A DNA stretch of 39,505 nucleotides from Dietzia cercidiphylli (GTDB lineage: Bacteria > Actinomycetota > Actinomycetes > Mycobacteriales > Mycobacteriaceae), in contig NZ_JAALEA010000040.1 in assembly GCF_014145145.1 (NCBI RefSeq), positions 1 to 39,505 on the forward strand, read 5' to 3'. The notes under the pieces are model-generated. The model was not told the DNA's origin. It saw only the letters and a program-made list of their open reading frames with translations, and made no database searches. The stretch's first letter is position 1. Each line of letters starts with the position of its first letter. The position numbers and the translations under genes were made by a program. Shown piece after piece: positions 1 to 12,837 of the stretch.

Positions 1-2
1 AC

Positions 3-1568
3 AAGGCCGTGGTGGAGGGGCGGTTCGACCTGGCCGCCGCGGCGACGATGGCTTCCGAGGACAGAGACCAGCTCGACAGACTCCTCGAGGAGGCGGACGT
101 TGAGCTCGACGAGGACGGGACGGTGATCGCGGCCCGCCGGGTCGGCGCCGACGGACGCTCCCGGGCCCGGTTGGGTGGTCGGTCGGTGCCCGCCGGCACC
201 CTGGCCCGGTTCTGTTCCCCGGTACTCGCGGTCCACGGCCAGAACGACCAGCTCCGGCTCCTGCGTCCTGACCGGCAGCGCGAGGCGGTCGACTCCCACG
301 GGGGCGAGCGGGCGCGGGTCGCACTCAGGGCGTACCGGGAGACCTTCCACCGGTGGCGTGAGGCCGAGAGGTCGCTGGCAGAGCGCACGGGGCGCGCCCG
401 CGAGCTGGCCCGCGAGGCCGACCTGCTGCGCCACGGGCTCGACGAGATCGACGCCCTGGACCCCAGACCGGGGGAGGAGGCCGAGCTCGACGCGGTCATC
501 CGGCGTCTCACCGACTCGGAGGAGTTGCGTGAGGTGGCCGGGCAGGCGCACGAGACCCTGACGGGAGACGGAGAGACCGCGGAGCCGGTCGTCAACGTCC
601 TGGATCAATTGCGGCAGCGGCTCGCGGGGGCGGGGGACCCCGCCCTGGATCCCATCGCCACGAGTATCGACCAGGCCGTCGCCGCGCTGGGGGACGCCGC
701 GACCGAGCTCGGCCTCTACCTGGCCGAACTCCCGGTGGACGCGGCCGACCTCGATGCGGCACTCGAGAGACGGCATGATCTCAGGGCGCTCACCCGGAAG
801 TACGGGACCGACGTGGACGACGTGATCGAGTGGGCCGCGAAGGCGCGCATCCGCCTGTCCGAGGTGGACACCTCCGACTCCGCTGTGGCCGACCTCACGG
901 CCACGGTCGCGAGGCTCGCCCTCGAGCTGGAGGAGCGGGGGGCCGAGCTCACCGCCATCCGCAGGGCGGCGGGGGAGGACCTGGCACGACGCGTCACCTC
1001 GGAGCTGGCCGAGCTGTCCATGGGCGGAGCCGGGCTGGTCGTCAGGGTCACCCCTGCCGGGGACGGCCTCGGCGCCGCGACGGAGTCCGGCCTGGACGAC
1101 GTGGAACTGGCTCTCGACGGGCCGTCGGGGGTCGTCCCGTTGGGCCGGGGCGCCTCCGGCGGCGAGCTGTCCAGGGTGATGCTGGCCCTGGAGGTCGTCC
1201 TGGCGGAACGTTCCGGTGGCGGGACGTTGGTGTTCGACGAGGTGGACGCAGGAGTGGGTGGACGCGCCGCGCTGAGCATCGGCAAGCGTCTGGCCAGGTT
1301 GGCCAGGACCCACCAGGTGATCGCCGTGACCCACCTCGCGCAGGTCGCCGCGTACGCGGACACGCACCTCGTGATCCACAAGGCCGCGGACTCCACGGGT
1401 GGGGACGGTGTCGTGTCCGGTGTGCGCGCGGTCGACGACTCGGACAGGGTCATCGAACTCGCGCGGATGCTCGCCGGGATGGAGGACACCGACACCGGTC
1501 TCGCGCATGCTGAGGAGCTCCTCGGCAAGGCGCAGTCGGAGAAGTCTCAAGCTCAAGTCGACCGTTAA
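3..1568 (+). CDS. recN: DNA repair protein RecN, 5'-truncated
   Basis: RecN is an SMC-like ATPase that acts in double-strand break repair. The window opens inside the gene: the frame is already open at base 3, and the first visible residues (VVEGRFDL) are the family segment that follows the N-terminal Walker A domain. Walker A itself is therefore off the left edge. About 521 residues are present: a charged coiled-coil stretch (bases ~330-1000), the ABC signature RGASGGELSRVMLALE near 1147, and Walker B LVFDEVDAG near 1227 followed by the VTHLAQVAA switch region. The gene ends at TAA (1566-1568). The order recN-steA-steB-pyrG is typical of Mycobacteriales. A GTG at base 9 can be read as a start, but it lies inside the conserved domain and is not the true start. 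Confidence 0.95.
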   Translation, partial: KAVVEGRFDLAAAATMASEDRDQLDRLLEEADVELDEDGTVIAARRVGADGRSRARLGGRSVPAGTLARFCSPVLAVHGQNDQLRLLRPDRQREAVDSHGGERARVALRAYRETFHRWREAERSLAERTGRARELAREADLLRHGLDEIDALDPRPGEEAELDAVIRRLTDSEELREVAGQAHETLTGDGETAEPVVNVLDQLRQRLAGAGDPALDPIATSIDQAVAALGDAATELGLYLAELPVDAADLDAALERRHDLRALTRKYGTDVDDVIEWAAKARIRLSEVDTSDSAVADLTATVARLALELEERGAELTAIRRAAGEDLARRVTSELAELSMGGAGLVVRVTPAGDGLGAATESGLDDVELALDGPSGVVPLGRGASGGELSRVMLALEVVLAERSGGGTLVFDEVDAGVGGRAALSIGKRLARLARTHQVIAVTHLAQVAAYADTHLVIHKAADSTGGDGVVSGVRAVDDSDRVIELARMLAGMEDTDTGLAHAEELLGKAQSEKSQAQVDR

Positions 1569-1614
1569 TCCGACACGCCGAACCGACCTCCCTCGTCACT
1601 CGAATCACACGCGT

Positions 1615-1620
1615 GATACT
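1615..1620 (+). promoter_or_regulatory. candidate -10 box of steA (leaderless)
   Basis: GATACT matches the TATAAT consensus at four of six positions and ends 7 nt before the ATG at 1628. That spacing would place the transcript 5' end at the start codon. The box overlaps the alternative GTG at 1613, so the GTG could not be translated from this promoter. I saw no clear -35 box. Confidence 0.45.
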
Positions 1621-1627
1621 CGGGCAC

Positions 1628-2796
1628 ATGAAGATGACGGGTCTGCTCAATCGCCGCTCCAACGATCTCGCCGGTGTGGTCGGTACCGTCCGCCAGGTCC
1701 GGGCGGGATCACCGGTCCCCCGCAAGCTCGGCTCCAAGGACGTCGCCGTGCTCGACCTCAACCGGACGTCGGCGGCCACCGCCCGCGCCGTCGTCGAGGC
1801 CGATGTCGCCGCCGTCGTCCACGTGCCGCGCCCCGGTGAGGAGATGCTGCCCCGTGCCGCGTTCCGGATCCTCGCCTCGTCGACCATCCCCGTCATCGAG
1901 GACGCGGACCTCGCCGAGGTCGAGGACGGGACCCGGGTCCGCATCGACGAGGGCGTGGTCTACTCGGTCAAGACCGAGGGCCAGCTGGCCACCGGCCGTG
2001 AGGTCGGCCCCGAGACCCTCCTCTCCGAGGTCCACGCCGCGGAGAACGGGTACGTCGAGTCCGCGCTGGCGCACCTGGCCAACGCCACGGAGTTCCTCAG
2101 CCTCGAGCACCAGTTGCTCCTCGACGGCGAGGGCCTTCCCGGGATCGACGTGGACTTCACCGGTCGCCACGTGGTGGTGGTGACCGGGGACCGGGCCTCG
2201 GAGGCGCAGCTCTCCGATCTCAAGCCCTTCATGAAGGAGTACCGACCGCTGGTCGTGGGTGTGGACGGGGGGGCCGAACTGCTGCGTGCGGCCCGGATCT
2301 CCGCCGACGTCGTGGTCGCGACCCCCACCGGGGTCTCCGACGAGGTGCTCACGGACGGCGCGGTCCTGGTCGTGCCGGCGGATCGCGACGGCAGGGCCGA
2401 GGGGCTCGAGCGGGTCACGGAGCTGGGCGTGGGGGCCACCACGTTCCCCGCCGCGGCGACCGCACGCGACATGGCCCTGCTGCTGGCCTTCCACGGCGGA
2501 GCCGAGATGATCGTGGTGACCGGCGACGACCGCGGACTCGAGAACGCGTTCGGCGCCTCCTCCGCACCGTCGTCGACCATGGTCGACACCGCCGTGTCGT
2601 CCCGCCTCGTCCACGCCGACGCGTGTGCGACTCTGTACCGCTCGCGAGGTGCCGGGATCGGGCTGGCCCTCGTGGTGCTCGCGGCGCTCATCGCGGTGGC
2701 CGCGGTGGTGGTCGCCCGCGACTCCGCCCAGGACCTGCTCATCTGGGCCATCGACGTATGGAACACCTTCGCCCTCTGGGTCCAGGGGCTCGTCCG

Positions 2797-2800
<4 letters not shown>
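1628..2800 (+). CDS. steA: SteA, septum-associated cell division protein with a thiamin pyrophosphokinase-like fold
   Basis: The product has 390 residues. The middle (VVVVTGDRASEAQLSDLKPF and VVGVDGGAELL) resembles the catalytic fold of thiamin pyrophosphokinase. The C-terminus has one hydrophobic membrane segment (about residues 343-363) followed by a short amphipathic tail. This is the architecture of SteA (Rv1697), which in Corynebacterium partners with SteB to control septal peptidoglycan cleavage through RipA. I chose ATG 1628 because a -10-like GATACT ends 7 nt upstream, which suggests a leaderless message. GTG 1613 and ATG 1634 are alternatives. Its stop codon overlaps the steB start (TTGA, 2797-2800), so the two are probably translationally coupled. 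The family call is strong; the role is taken from corynebacterial work. Confidence 0.88.
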
Positions 2801-5617
<2,817 letters not shown>

Positions 5618-5623
5618 TCGCCG

Positions 5624-6193
5624 GTGTCGGATTCCGGTGCCCCCGGGTCGCACGAGTACCGCACCGTCGCCAGTCGGGAGGTCTTCGACGGCCGGATCGT
5701 CCGGCTGCGGGTGGACACCCTCACGATGCCGGGCGGGGGCACCGCCGACCGTGAGATCTGCGGTCACGACGACGCGGTCGCGGTGATCGCGCTCGATGAC
5801 TCCGATCAGGTGACGCTCGTCCGCCAGTACCGCCACGCGGTGGGGGAGCGGCTCTGGGAGCTGCCGGCCGGGCTGTGCGACGTCGACGGCGAACGGCCGG
5901 TGGAGACCGCGCAGCGCGAACTGGTCGAGGAGACCGGTCTGGAGGCGAGATCCTGGGAACCGGTGATCTCGATCGTTCCGTCACCGGGGTTCTGTACCGA
6001 ACGCGTCCACGTGTTCCTGGCCAGGGACCTGCGTGAGGTGACCCGGCCGGAGGCCCGGCACGAGGAGGCGGACATGGAGGTGGCCCGGATGCCGTTCTCC
6101 GAGGCCGTGGACGCGGTCCTGGACGGGCGCATCGTCAACGGCATCGCAGTGGCCGGGATCCTCGCCGCGCGCGCGTCGATCGCCGGGCGCTGA
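5624..6193 (+). CDS. NUDIX hydrolase, ADP-ribose pyrophosphatase type
   Basis: The 189-residue protein carries a Nudix box at about residues 83-106 (GLCDVDGE, then RELVEETGL), with the metal-binding glutamates at E99, E102 and E103. One extra residue sits between the first Gly and Glu of the box; I recall the same feature in M. tuberculosis Rv1700, an ADP-ribose pyrophosphatase at the same position downstream of pyrG. The LPAG just before the box and the SPGFCTER loop fit ADP-ribose hydrolases. The start is GTG 5624, 6 nt after pyrG, so the gene probably belongs to the same transcript. The family is certain; the substrate is inferred from synteny. Confidence 0.88.
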   Translation: MSDSGAPGSHEYRTVASREVFDGRIVRLRVDTLTMPGGGTADREICGHDDAVAVIALDDSDQVTLVRQYRHAVGERLWELPAGLCDVDGERPVETAQRELVEETGLEARSWEPVISIVPSPGFCTERVHVFLARDLREVTRPEARHEEADMEVARMPFSEAVDAVLDGRIVNGIAVAGILAARASIAGR

Positions 6194-6227
6194 CGGGGCG
6201 TCCCCCGATGACGCCGGCCGTACCGCG

Positions 6228-7178
6228 ATGACCCGGTCGGACGGCGCCGCGGTCCAGATCCGCGGATACCTCGACCACCTCGCCGTCGAACAGGGGGCCT
6301 CCGCCCACACCCTGGCCGCCTACCGTCGTGACCTCGAGAAATACCGGCTGTACCTCGCGGAGTCGGGCGTCGGGGACCTCGGGGCGGTGACCGAGTCCCA
6401 TGTCGAGGAGTTCCGGGCGCGGCTCGCCACCGCGGATCCGGACGCTGGTAGGAGGGCGCTCGCGCCCAGTTCGGTCGCCCGTGCCCTGGCTGCGGTCCGG
6501 GGACTGCACCGGTTCGCCACCAGGGACGGGGTGACCCGTGTCGACGCCGCGGCGGCCGTGACCCCGCCGCGGCCACCACGACGGCTGCCCAAGGCGCTAC
6601 CCGTGGACCGGATCATCGCGGTGATCGAGGCCGCCGGCGGGACCGAGGTGGACACCGACCCCGCGCGATTACGGGACCGGGCGATGCTCGAACTCCTCTA
6701 CGCGACCGGCGCGCGGGCGGCCGAGCTCGTGGGTCTCGACGTGGACGACCTCGACGGTCTCGACCTCCCCGGCGGGGGCACGGTGATCCTGCGCGGGAAG
6801 GGGGGCAAGGAGCGGGTGGTCCCGGTGGGGCGTCCTGCCTGCGATGCGGTCGGCGCCTACCTGGTGCGTGCCCGTCCCGCACTGGCGGTCCGAGGCGGCC
6901 CGGCGCTGTTCCTCAACGCCCGGGGCGGCCGCATCACCCGGCAGTCCCTGTGGAACGTGGTGTCGGTGTCCGCGGAGCGGGCGGCGGTCGGCCCCGACGT
7001 CTCGCCGCACTCCTTCCGACACTCCTTCGCGACCCACCTGTTGGACGGCGGGGCGGACATACGGGTGGTCCAGGAGCTGTTGGGGCACGCCTCGGTCACC
7101 ACGACGCAGGTCTACACCCTCGTCACCGTCGACACGCTCCGCGAGGTCTGGGCCGAGTGCCACCCCCGGGCACGGTAA
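6228..7178 (+). CDS. xerD: Tyrosine recombinase XerD
   Basis: XerD acts with XerC at dif to resolve chromosome dimers. This 316-residue protein has the N-terminal SAM-like DNA-binding domain (about residues 10-100) and a C-terminal catalytic domain. All active-site positions are visible: Arg163 (ATGARAAEL), a lysine in GKGGKERVV (K191 or K194), His261 and Arg264 (PHSFRH), His287 (LLGHAS) and nucleophile Tyr296 (TTTQVYT). The 3, 23 and 9 residue spacings between the last four equal those of E. coli XerD. It is not linked to an integrase-type element and sits in the conserved recN-der order, so it is a housekeeping recombinase rather than a phage integrase. ATG 6228 lies 34 nt after the NUDIX gene. 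Confidence 0.95.
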   Translation: MTRSDGAAVQIRGYLDHLAVEQGASAHTLAAYRRDLEKYRLYLAESGVGDLGAVTESHVEEFRARLATADPDAGRRALAPSSVARALAAVRGLHRFATRDGVTRVDAAAAVTPPRPPRRLPKALPVDRIIAVIEAAGGTEVDTDPARLRDRAMLELLYATGARAAELVGLDVDDLDGLDLPGGGTVILRGKGGKERVVPVGRPACDAVGAYLVRARPALAVRGGPALFLNARGGRITRQSLWNVVSVSAERAAVGPDVSPHSFRHSFATHLLDGGADIRVVQELLGHASVTTTQVYTLVTVDTLREVWAECHPRAR

Positions 7179-7232
7179 CGTGACCGGGGACCGGCCTGAG
7201 CGCAGGTGACGACGAAGCGAGAGGAGACGCGG

Positions 7233-8129
7233 GTGGCGCAGGACTCTGGGACGATGGATCCCGCACTGTTCTCCCGCGCGGAACTCCTCGGCGCCGACGA
7301 CCCGGCGGCGGGCGAGGGCTTCTCGGCCATCCCCGAACCGCAGCCGCTGACCTCCCACGGCCCCGCCATGGTGCTCTCGATGTGCAACCAGAAGGGCGGG
7401 GTCGGCAAGACCACCAGCACGATCAACCTGGCCGCCGCCCTCGCGGAGTACGGCCGCCGGGTCCTCGTGGTGGACCTCGACCCCCAGGGCGCGCTGTCCG
7501 CGGGCCTGGGCATCCCGCACCACCAACTCGACCTGACGGTCTACAACCTCCTGGTGGACACCACCGTGTCGACGGAGGAGGTGCTGGTCCGCACCCGGGT
7601 GGAGGGGGTGGACCTCATCCCCGCCAACATCGACCTGTCCGCCGCGGAGATCCAGCTGGTCAACGAGGTGGGGCGCGAACAGGCGCTGGGCCGTGCGCTG
7701 TACCCGGTGCTCGACCGCTACGACTACGTCCTGATCGACTGCCAGCCGTCACTGGGGCTGCTCACCGTCAACGCACTGGCCTGTTCGGACGGCGTGTTGA
7801 TCCCGATGGAGTGCGAGTACTTCTCGCTGCGTGGGCTCGCCCTGTTGACGGACACCATCGACAAGGTCCGCGACCGGATCAACCCGCGTCTGCACCTGAC
7901 CGGGATCCTGATCACGATGTTCGACCGCCGGACGGTCCACGCCCGCGACGTCCTCGGCCGCGTCGTCGAGGTGTTCGGTGACCAGGTCTTCGACACCCTC
8001 GTCACCCGTACGGTCCGCTTCCCGGAGACCACCGTCGCCGGCGAACCCATCACCACGTGGGCGCCCAGATCTGCAGGTGCGCAGGCCTACCGGGCGCTGG
8101 CTCGCGAGGTCATCCAGCGCGGCAGGTGA
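7233..8129 (+). CDS. ParA/Soj-family ATPase, orphan, next to scpAB
   Basis: The 298-residue product has a deviant Walker A KGGVGKTT (residues 54-61, with signature Lys54), LVVDLDPQG (Walker A') and DYVLIDCQPSLGLLT (Walker B), so it is a ParA/MinD-type ATPase. No parB gene is adjacent. It precedes scpA, as Rv1708 does in M. tuberculosis, and is therefore probably a chromosome-organisation partner of condensin rather than the main ParA of parABS. GTG 7233 is preferred because AGGAG (7222-7226) lies 6 nt upstream; a GTG at 7206 would add nine residues but has no ribosome site. Its stop codon overlaps the scpA start (GTGA, 8126-8129). Residues 1-45 are a variable N-terminal extension. Confidence 0.9.
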   Translation: MAQDSGTMDPALFSRAELLGADDPAAGEGFSAIPEPQPLTSHGPAMVLSMCNQKGGVGKTTSTINLAAALAEYGRRVLVVDLDPQGALSAGLGIPHHQLDLTVYNLLVDTTVSTEEVLVRTRVEGVDLIPANIDLSAAEIQLVNEVGREQALGRALYPVLDRYDYVLIDCQPSLGLLTVNALACSDGVLIPMECEYFSLRGLALLTDTIDKVRDRINPRLHLTGILITMFDRRTVHARDVLGRVVEVFGDQVFDTLVTRTVRFPETTVAGEPITTWAPRSAGAQAYRALAREVIQRGR

Positions 8130-9001
8130 GCGGTCCGGTGACCGGGGTCGGGCACCCGCCGGGGGAGGGACCCGGCGAGGTAGACGCCGCCCAGGTTGAT
8201 GCCACCGAGGTCGAAGACCCGCGCGCGTTCACCGTCCACCTGACCAACTTCACCGGCCCGTTCGACCTTCTCCTGAAGTTGATCGACTCGCGCCGTCTCG
8301 ACGTGACCGAGGTCGCCATCCACTCGGTCACCGACGAGTTCATCGCGCACGCCCGCGAGCTGGGTCGGGAGGCGGGCCTCGAGGAGGTCACCGAGTTCCT
8401 GGTGGTGGCGGCCACGCTGCTCGACCTCAAGACCGCACGCCTCGTGCCGTCCGGTGAGGTCCAGGACCTGGAGGATCTGGCGCTGCTCCAGGCTCGGGAC
8501 CTGCTCTTCGCCCGTCTCCTGCAGTTCCGGGCGTTCCGGCAGGTGGCCGAGTTGTTCGCCGAGCTCGACAGGACCGCCCGTCACTCCCACCCGCGGACGG
8601 CGGGTCCGGACGACGAGTTCCTGGACCTGCTGCCCGAGGTGGAGCTGGGCGTCGACGTCGAGCAGTTCGCCACCATCGCCGCCGTGGCGTTCCGACCCCG
8701 GCCGGTGGAGGAGGTGGGGGTCTCGCACGTCCACACCCCGGCCGTGTCCGTCCCCGAGCAGGCCGCCCGCGTCCTGGAGTTACTGAAGTTCCGGGGCCGG
8801 GACCAATGGGTCGACTTCCGGGAGCTGGTCTCCGGGTGCGGCGAATCCCTCGTCGTCGTCGCCAGGTTCCTCGCCCTGTTGGAGTTGTACAGGGCGCGCG
8901 CCGTGGCGCTCGCCCAGGACGAGGCGCTCGGTGACCTGTTGGTGAGTTGGACGGGCGAGGAGGCGGCTGAGGTGACGCGCGGGAGGGACGAATGGACGTG
9001 A
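8126..9001 (+). CDS. scpA: Segregation and condensation protein ScpA (kleisin)
   Basis: ScpA is the kleisin that bridges the SMC heads and binds ScpB. The 291-residue protein shows the family core FTGPFDLLLKLIDSRRLDVTEVAIHSVTDEF and the helical region EFLVVAATLLDLKTARLVPSGE. Its C-terminus is winged-helix-like (VVVARFLALLELYRARAVAL). The first 30 or so residues are a weakly conserved Gly/Pro/acidic tail. GTG 8126 is chosen because it forms a GTGA overlap with the parA stop; GTG 8138 is possible. A longer reading starting at 8057 would run through parA and is unlikely. It overlaps scpB by 10 nt (8992-9001), which implies coupled synthesis of the two condensin subunits. Confidence 0.93.
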   Translation: MSGPVTGVGHPPGEGPGEVDAAQVDATEVEDPRAFTVHLTNFTGPFDLLLKLIDSRRLDVTEVAIHSVTDEFIAHARELGREAGLEEVTEFLVVAATLLDLKTARLVPSGEVQDLEDLALLQARDLLFARLLQFRAFRQVAELFAELDRTARHSHPRTAGPDDEFLDLLPEVELGVDVEQFATIAAVAFRPRPVEEVGVSHVHTPAVSVPEQAARVLELLKFRGRDQWVDFRELVSGCGESLVVVARFLALLELYRARAVALAQDEALGDLLVSWTGEEAAEVTRGRDEWT

Positions 9002-9696
9002 CGGAGGACGACGACGTGCGTGCGGTGGGACCGAACGGTGACGACGACGACGAGCTCGACGAGCCCGGGGCCCCGCCGCTGCGTGCCCGACTCGAGGCGC
9101 TTCTGCTGGTCGTGGACCAGCCGACCGCCGAGGGGTCGCTGGCAGCCGCGGCGGGCTCGACGCCCGCGGAGGTGGCGGCCGAGATGCGTGGGTGGCGGGA
9201 TGACCTCACGGCGGTGGGCAGCGGGATCGACCTGAGGCGGACCGACGAGGGCTGGCGTCTCTACACCCGTCGAGAGTACGCACCGTACGTGGAGCGCCTA
9301 CTCACCGACGGCACCCGGTCCACCCTCACCCGTGCGGCGCTGGAGACCCTGGCGGTGATCGCGTACCGCCAACCCGTCACCCGGGCGCGCGTGGCGGCCG
9401 TCCGCGGGGTCAACGTGGACGGCGTGATGCGGACCCTCGTGGCCCGCGGTCTGGCCGTGGAATGCGGCACCGACGCGGACACCGGGGGCATCCTGTATAG
9501 GACCACGGAGCTATTTCTGGAAAGATTGGGACTGACGTCGCTCGACGAGCTCCCGGACATCGCCCCGTTGCTGCCGGATGTCGACCTGGTCGACGAGATG
9601 AGCGACGATCCCGCGGAGGACCCGCGGATACCCCTGGGGCGGCGCAGGACCGCTGCGCCCGACCCCGCCCATGAACACCAGAACGAAGAGATGTGA
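8992..9696 (+). CDS. scpB: Segregation and condensation protein ScpB
   Basis: ScpB dimers bind the ScpA kleisin through tandem winged helices. This 234-residue protein has an acidic leader (residues 1-25), then RLEALLLVVDQPTAEG and the conserved second winged helix LTRAALETLAVIAYRQPVTRARVAAVRGVN. The family segment DTGGILYRTTELFLERLGLTSLDELP follows. That last segment is written with unusually AT-rich codons (TAT, AGG, CTA, TTT, AGA within 9496-9525), in contrast to the rest of the gene. ATG 8992 overlaps the end of scpA. The C-terminal 30 residues are polar and probably disordered. Confidence 0.93.
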   Translation: MDVTEDDDVRAVGPNGDDDDELDEPGAPPLRARLEALLLVVDQPTAEGSLAAAAGSTPAEVAAEMRGWRDDLTAVGSGIDLRRTDEGWRLYTRREYAPYVERLLTDGTRSTLTRAALETLAVIAYRQPVTRARVAAVRGVNVDGVMRTLVARGLAVECGTDADTGGILYRTTELFLERLGLTSLDELPDIAPLLPDVDLVDEMSDDPAEDPRIPLGRRRTAAPDPAHEHQNEEM

Positions 9697-9703
9697 CGCA
9701 CTC

Positions 9704-10462
9704 ATGACTGAGTCCGCTGGCCGAGACGGCTCACCGGTCCGCCTCCAGAAGATCCTGGCGCAGGCCGGGATCGCCTCCCGCAGGGCCTCGGAGGACCTCA
9801 TCGCCCGCGGGCGGGTGGAGGTCAACGGGAAGATCGTGCGCGAGATGGGCGTCAAGGTCGATCCCACCACCGCGGTGATCCGCGTGGACGGCACCCGGAT
9901 CGTCCTCGACGACGACCTGGTCTACCTGGCGCTCAACAAGCCCCGCGGGTACCACACCACCATGTCCGACGAGATGGGCCGGCCCTGCGTGGGCGACCTG
10001 GTCGCCGACCGCGTCGACGCCGGACAGCGGCTCTTCCACGTAGGCCGCCTGGACGCCGACACCGAGGGGCTGCTGTTGGTGACGAACGACGGCGAGCTCT
10101 CGCACCGGCTGATGCACCCGTCCTACGAGGTGTCCAAGACCTACATGGCCACCGTGACGGGAGTCGTCGGCAAGGGCGTCGGCAAGAAGCTCCGCGACGG
10201 TGTGGAGCTCGAGGACGGCCCGGCCAAGGTCGACCAGTTCGCGATCGTCGACGTCCACGAGGGACGCTCGCTGGTCAAGGTCGTGCTCCACGAGGGGCGC
10301 AAGCACATCGTCCGCCGACTTCTCGACGAGGTCGGGTATCCCGTCGAGTCGCTGGTGCGGATCCGCTTCGGCGCCGTGGCACTGGGCGACCAGCGCGCGG
10401 GGAGCTTCCGCAAGCTCAACCGCAAAGAGGTCTCGGATCTCTACGCCGCGGTGGGCCTGTGA
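9704..10462 (+). CDS. rluB: 23S rRNA pseudouridine synthase, RluB family
   Basis: The 252-residue enzyme has an N-terminal S4 RNA-binding domain ([31 protein letters not shown]) and a RsuA/RluB/E/F catalytic domain. The catalytic aspartate is Asp117 in [12 protein letters not shown], followed by [20 protein letters not shown]. The terminal [14 protein letters not shown] is the family RNA-contact motif. Family members convert uridine to pseudouridine in 23S rRNA. ATG 9704 lies just after the scpB stop; an in-frame ATG at 9671 would overlap scpB by 26 nt. The stop codon overlaps the cmk start (GTGA, 10459-10462). The exact target uridine is inferred from homology. Confidence 0.92.
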   Translation: MTESAGRDGSPVRLQKILAQAGIASRRASEDLIARGRVEVNGKIVREMGVKVDPTTAVIRVDGTRIVLDDDLVYLALNKPRGYHTTMSDEMGRPCVGDLVADRVDAGQRLFHVGRLDADTEGLLLVTNDGELSHRLMHPSYEVSKTYMATVTGVVGKGVGKKLRDGVELEDGPAKVDQFAIVDVHEGRSLVKVVLHEGRKHIVRRLLDEVGYPVESLVRIRFGAVALGDQRAGSFRKLNRKEVSDLYAAVGL

Positions 10463-11193
10463 GCGCGCAGGCCGGACCCACCGGCGTCCCGCGGCGACGG
10501 ATCGCGATCGACGGTCCCGCCGGCACCGGTAAGTCGACCCTCGCCCGGACGCTCGCCGAGCGGCTCGGCGGGGCGTACCTCGACACCGGTGCGATGTACC
10601 GGGTGGCGACGCTGCAGGTGTTGCGCGCCGGGATCGACCCGGAGGACGCCGCCGCGGTGATCGCCGCGTCCGCCGATCTGCCGATGGAGATCGGCACCGA
10701 TGCGGGATCCGAGCGGATCCTGCTCGCCGGCGAGGACGTGAGCGACGAGATCCGCACCGCCCGCGTCACCGCGGGCGTCTCGGCGGTCTCCGCCGTACCG
10801 GAGGTCCGGGCCAATCTGGTCGGGCTCCAGCGTCGGCTGGCCTCCGGGGGCGGCACCGTCGTCCTCGAGGGCCGCGACATCGGCACGGTGGTGCTCCCCG
10901 ACGCCGAGGTGAAGGTGTACCTCACCGCGAGCCCGGAGATCCGGGCCCGTCGCCGGACCGAGCAGGACCTCGCGGCCGGACGTGACGCCGACTACGACGA
11001 GGTGCTCGCCGCGGTGATCGAGCGTGACCGCAAGGACTCCACCCGCGCGGCGAGCCCGCTCCGGCCCGCCGAGGACGCGATCGTCATCGACACCTCAGAC
11101 CTCACCCTCGACGAGGTGCTCGACCGGTTGGTCGCACTCGCGGAGGGCGCCGACGCGTCGCACGGCGACGCCGCAGAAGGGAACACACAGTGA
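10459..11193 (+). CDS. cmk: Cytidylate kinase
   Basis: Cmk phosphorylates CMP and dCMP with ATP. The 244-residue protein carries the P-loop GPAGTGKST (residues 19-27), the substrate-proximal LDTGAMYRV and the [21 protein letters not shown] segment typical of bacterial CMP kinases, with the lid-region arginines in RARRRTEQD. The start is GTG 10459, overlapping the rluB stop by 4 nt, and its own stop overlaps the der start by 4 nt (GTGA, 11190-11193). The chain scpA-scpB-rluB-cmk-der thus reads as one translationally linked unit. Confidence 0.95.
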   Translation: MSAQAGPTGVPRRRIAIDGPAGTGKSTLARTLAERLGGAYLDTGAMYRVATLQVLRAGIDPEDAAAVIAASADLPMEIGTDAGSERILLAGEDVSDEIRTARVTAGVSAVSAVPEVRANLVGLQRRLASGGGTVVLEGRDIGTVVLPDAEVKVYLTASPEIRARRRTEQDLAAGRDADYDEVLAAVIERDRKDSTRAASPLRPAEDAIVIDTSDLTLDEVLDRLVALAEGADASHGDAAEGNTQ

Positions 11194-12647
11194 GCAGCAA
11201 CGAGGACTTCGACCTCCCCACGGGCCCGGTCGAGGAGACCGTCGAGGACGCCTGGAACGACGACACGGACTGGGACGCCGTGGCCGAGGAGTGGGCCGAC
11301 GAGATCGGCGCCGAGGTCGACGGGGTGGAGATCCTGCCCACCGTCGCCATCGTGGGGCGCCCCAACGTGGGCAAGTCCACCCTGGTCAATCGGATCATCG
11401 GCCGTCGCGAAGCCGTGGTGGAGGATGTCCCCGGAGTGACCCGGGACCGCGTCTCCTACGAGGCCCTGTGGAACGGCCGCACTTTCATGGTTCAGGACAC
11501 CGGCGGGTGGGAGCAGGACGCCAAGGGCATGCACCGCTCCATCGCGCAGCAGGCCGAGATCGCCATGGGCACCGCCGACCTCATCGTCCTGGTGTGCGAC
11601 GGGAACGTGGGGATCACCTCCGCGGACGAGACCGTGGCCAAGAGCCTGCGCCGCTCGGACACCCCGGTGATCCTGGCGGTCAACAAGGTGGACAGTGAGA
11701 AGGCCGAGCTGCAGTCGGCGGAGTTCTGGGGGCTGGGCCTCGACCAGCCCTATGCCATCTCCGCCGCGCACGGCCGCGGCACCGCCGACCTGCTCGACGA
11801 GATCCTGCGCCAGCTGCCCTCCAAGGCCCGGATGCGTGAGGCGACCAACGCGCCCCGGCGCGTGGCGCTGGTCGGCAAACCCAACGTCGGCAAGTCGAGC
11901 CTGCTCAACAAGCTCACCGGCGAGGAGCGGTCGGTGGTCGACAACGTCGCCGGCACCACCGTCGATCCCGTGGACTCGTTCGTCGAACTCGGCGGCAAGA
12001 CGTGGCGCTTCGTCGACACCGCCGGTCTGCGGCGGAAGGTCAACCAGGCGTACGGGCACGAGTACTACGCCTCGCTCCGCACCCGCGGTGCCATCGAGGC
12101 CGCCGAGGTCGTGGTGCTGCTGCTGGACGCCTCGGAACCGATCACGGAACAGGACCTGCGGGTCATCTCCATGGTCGCCGACGCCGGTCGGGCACTGGTG
12201 ATCGCCTTCAACAAGTGGGACCTGGTGGACGAGGACCGCCGGTACGACCTGGACAAGGAGATCGACAGGGAGCTGTCCAAGATCCTCACGTGGGCCTACC
12301 GGGTGAACATCTCGGCCACCACGGGCCGCGCCCTGGCCAAGTTGGTGCCGGCGATGGAGGGTGCACTCGACTCCTGGGACAAGCGCATCCCCACGGGGCC
12401 CCTCAACACGTGGATGAGCGAGGTCGTGGCCGCCACCCCGCCGCCGATGCGGGGCGGGAAGCTGCCGCGGATCCGCTTCTGCACCCAGGCCACCACCCGG
12501 CCCCCCACGTTCGTGTTCTTCTCCACCGGATTCCTGGAGGCGGGTTACCGGCGATTCCTGGAGCGGCGGCTGCGCGAGACCTTCGGCTTCGACGGCTCTC
12601 CGGTCCGGGTGAACGTGCGCGTCAAGGAGCGTCGACAGCGCAAGTGA
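11190..12647 (+). CDS. der: GTPase Der (EngA), ribosome assembly factor
   Basis: Der is the only bacterial GTPase with two consecutive GTPase domains and is needed for 50S subunit maturation. In this 485-residue protein the first domain has GRPNVGKS (residues 56-63), DTGGW and NKVD; the second has GKPNVGKS (229-236), DTAGL and NKWD. The C-terminal KH-like domain ends in the basic tail RVKERRQRK. An acidic N-terminal extension of about 48 residues precedes the first domain, as in other Mycobacteriales. GTG 11190 overlaps the cmk stop. It is the last gene of the recN-der block. Confidence 0.96.
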   Translation: MSSNEDFDLPTGPVEETVEDAWNDDTDWDAVAEEWADEIGAEVDGVEILPTVAIVGRPNVGKSTLVNRIIGRREAVVEDVPGVTRDRVSYEALWNGRTFMVQDTGGWEQDAKGMHRSIAQQAEIAMGTADLIVLVCDGNVGITSADETVAKSLRRSDTPVILAVNKVDSEKAELQSAEFWGLGLDQPYAISAAHGRGTADLLDEILRQLPSKARMREATNAPRRVALVGKPNVGKSSLLNKLTGEERSVVDNVAGTTVDPVDSFVELGGKTWRFVDTAGLRRKVNQAYGHEYYASLRTRGAIEAAEVVVLLLDASEPITEQDLRVISMVADAGRALVIAFNKWDLVDEDRRYDLDKEIDRELSKILTWAYRVNISATTGRALAKLVPAMEGALDSWDKRIPTGPLNTWMSEVVAATPPPMRGGKLPRIRFCTQATTRPPTFVFFSTGFLEAGYRRFLERRLRETFGFDGSPVRVNVRVKERRQRK

Positions 12648-12655
12648 CCAGGCGA

Positions 12656-12686
12656 TTGGAGCGCTCCTACAGGCGTGCGCTAGTCT
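12656..12686 (+). promoter_or_regulatory. candidate promoter of tRNA-Pro
   Basis: TTGGAG (12656-12661) and TAGTCT (12681-12686) resemble -35 and -10 elements with a 19-nt spacer, slightly longer than ideal. Transcription would begin near 12693, about 26 nt before the mature tRNA. Confidence 0.4.
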
Positions 12687-12718
12687 GATCCAGTCGCCGC
12701 GCGAGACGCGGTGGCGGG

Positions 12719-12792
<74 letters not shown>

Positions 12793-12805
12793 CACAACAC
12801 ACGAG

Positions 12806-12837
12806 CAGGGCGGTCTTCCACGAGGGAGACCGCCCTG
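12806..12837 (+). terminator. intrinsic terminator after tRNA-Pro
   Basis: CAGGGCGGTCT (12806-12816) pairs perfectly with AGACCGCCCTG (12827-12837) over 11 bp around a 10-nt loop. TCTCATTTCTC follows, a pyrimidine-rich tail. The hairpin begins 14 nt after the tRNA 3' end. Confidence 0.85.

Noticed and set aside
6228-7178. XerD read as a phage or island integrase
   Set aside because: It sits in the conserved recN-der order, has XerD length and residue spacing, and no attachment repeats or phage genes are nearby.
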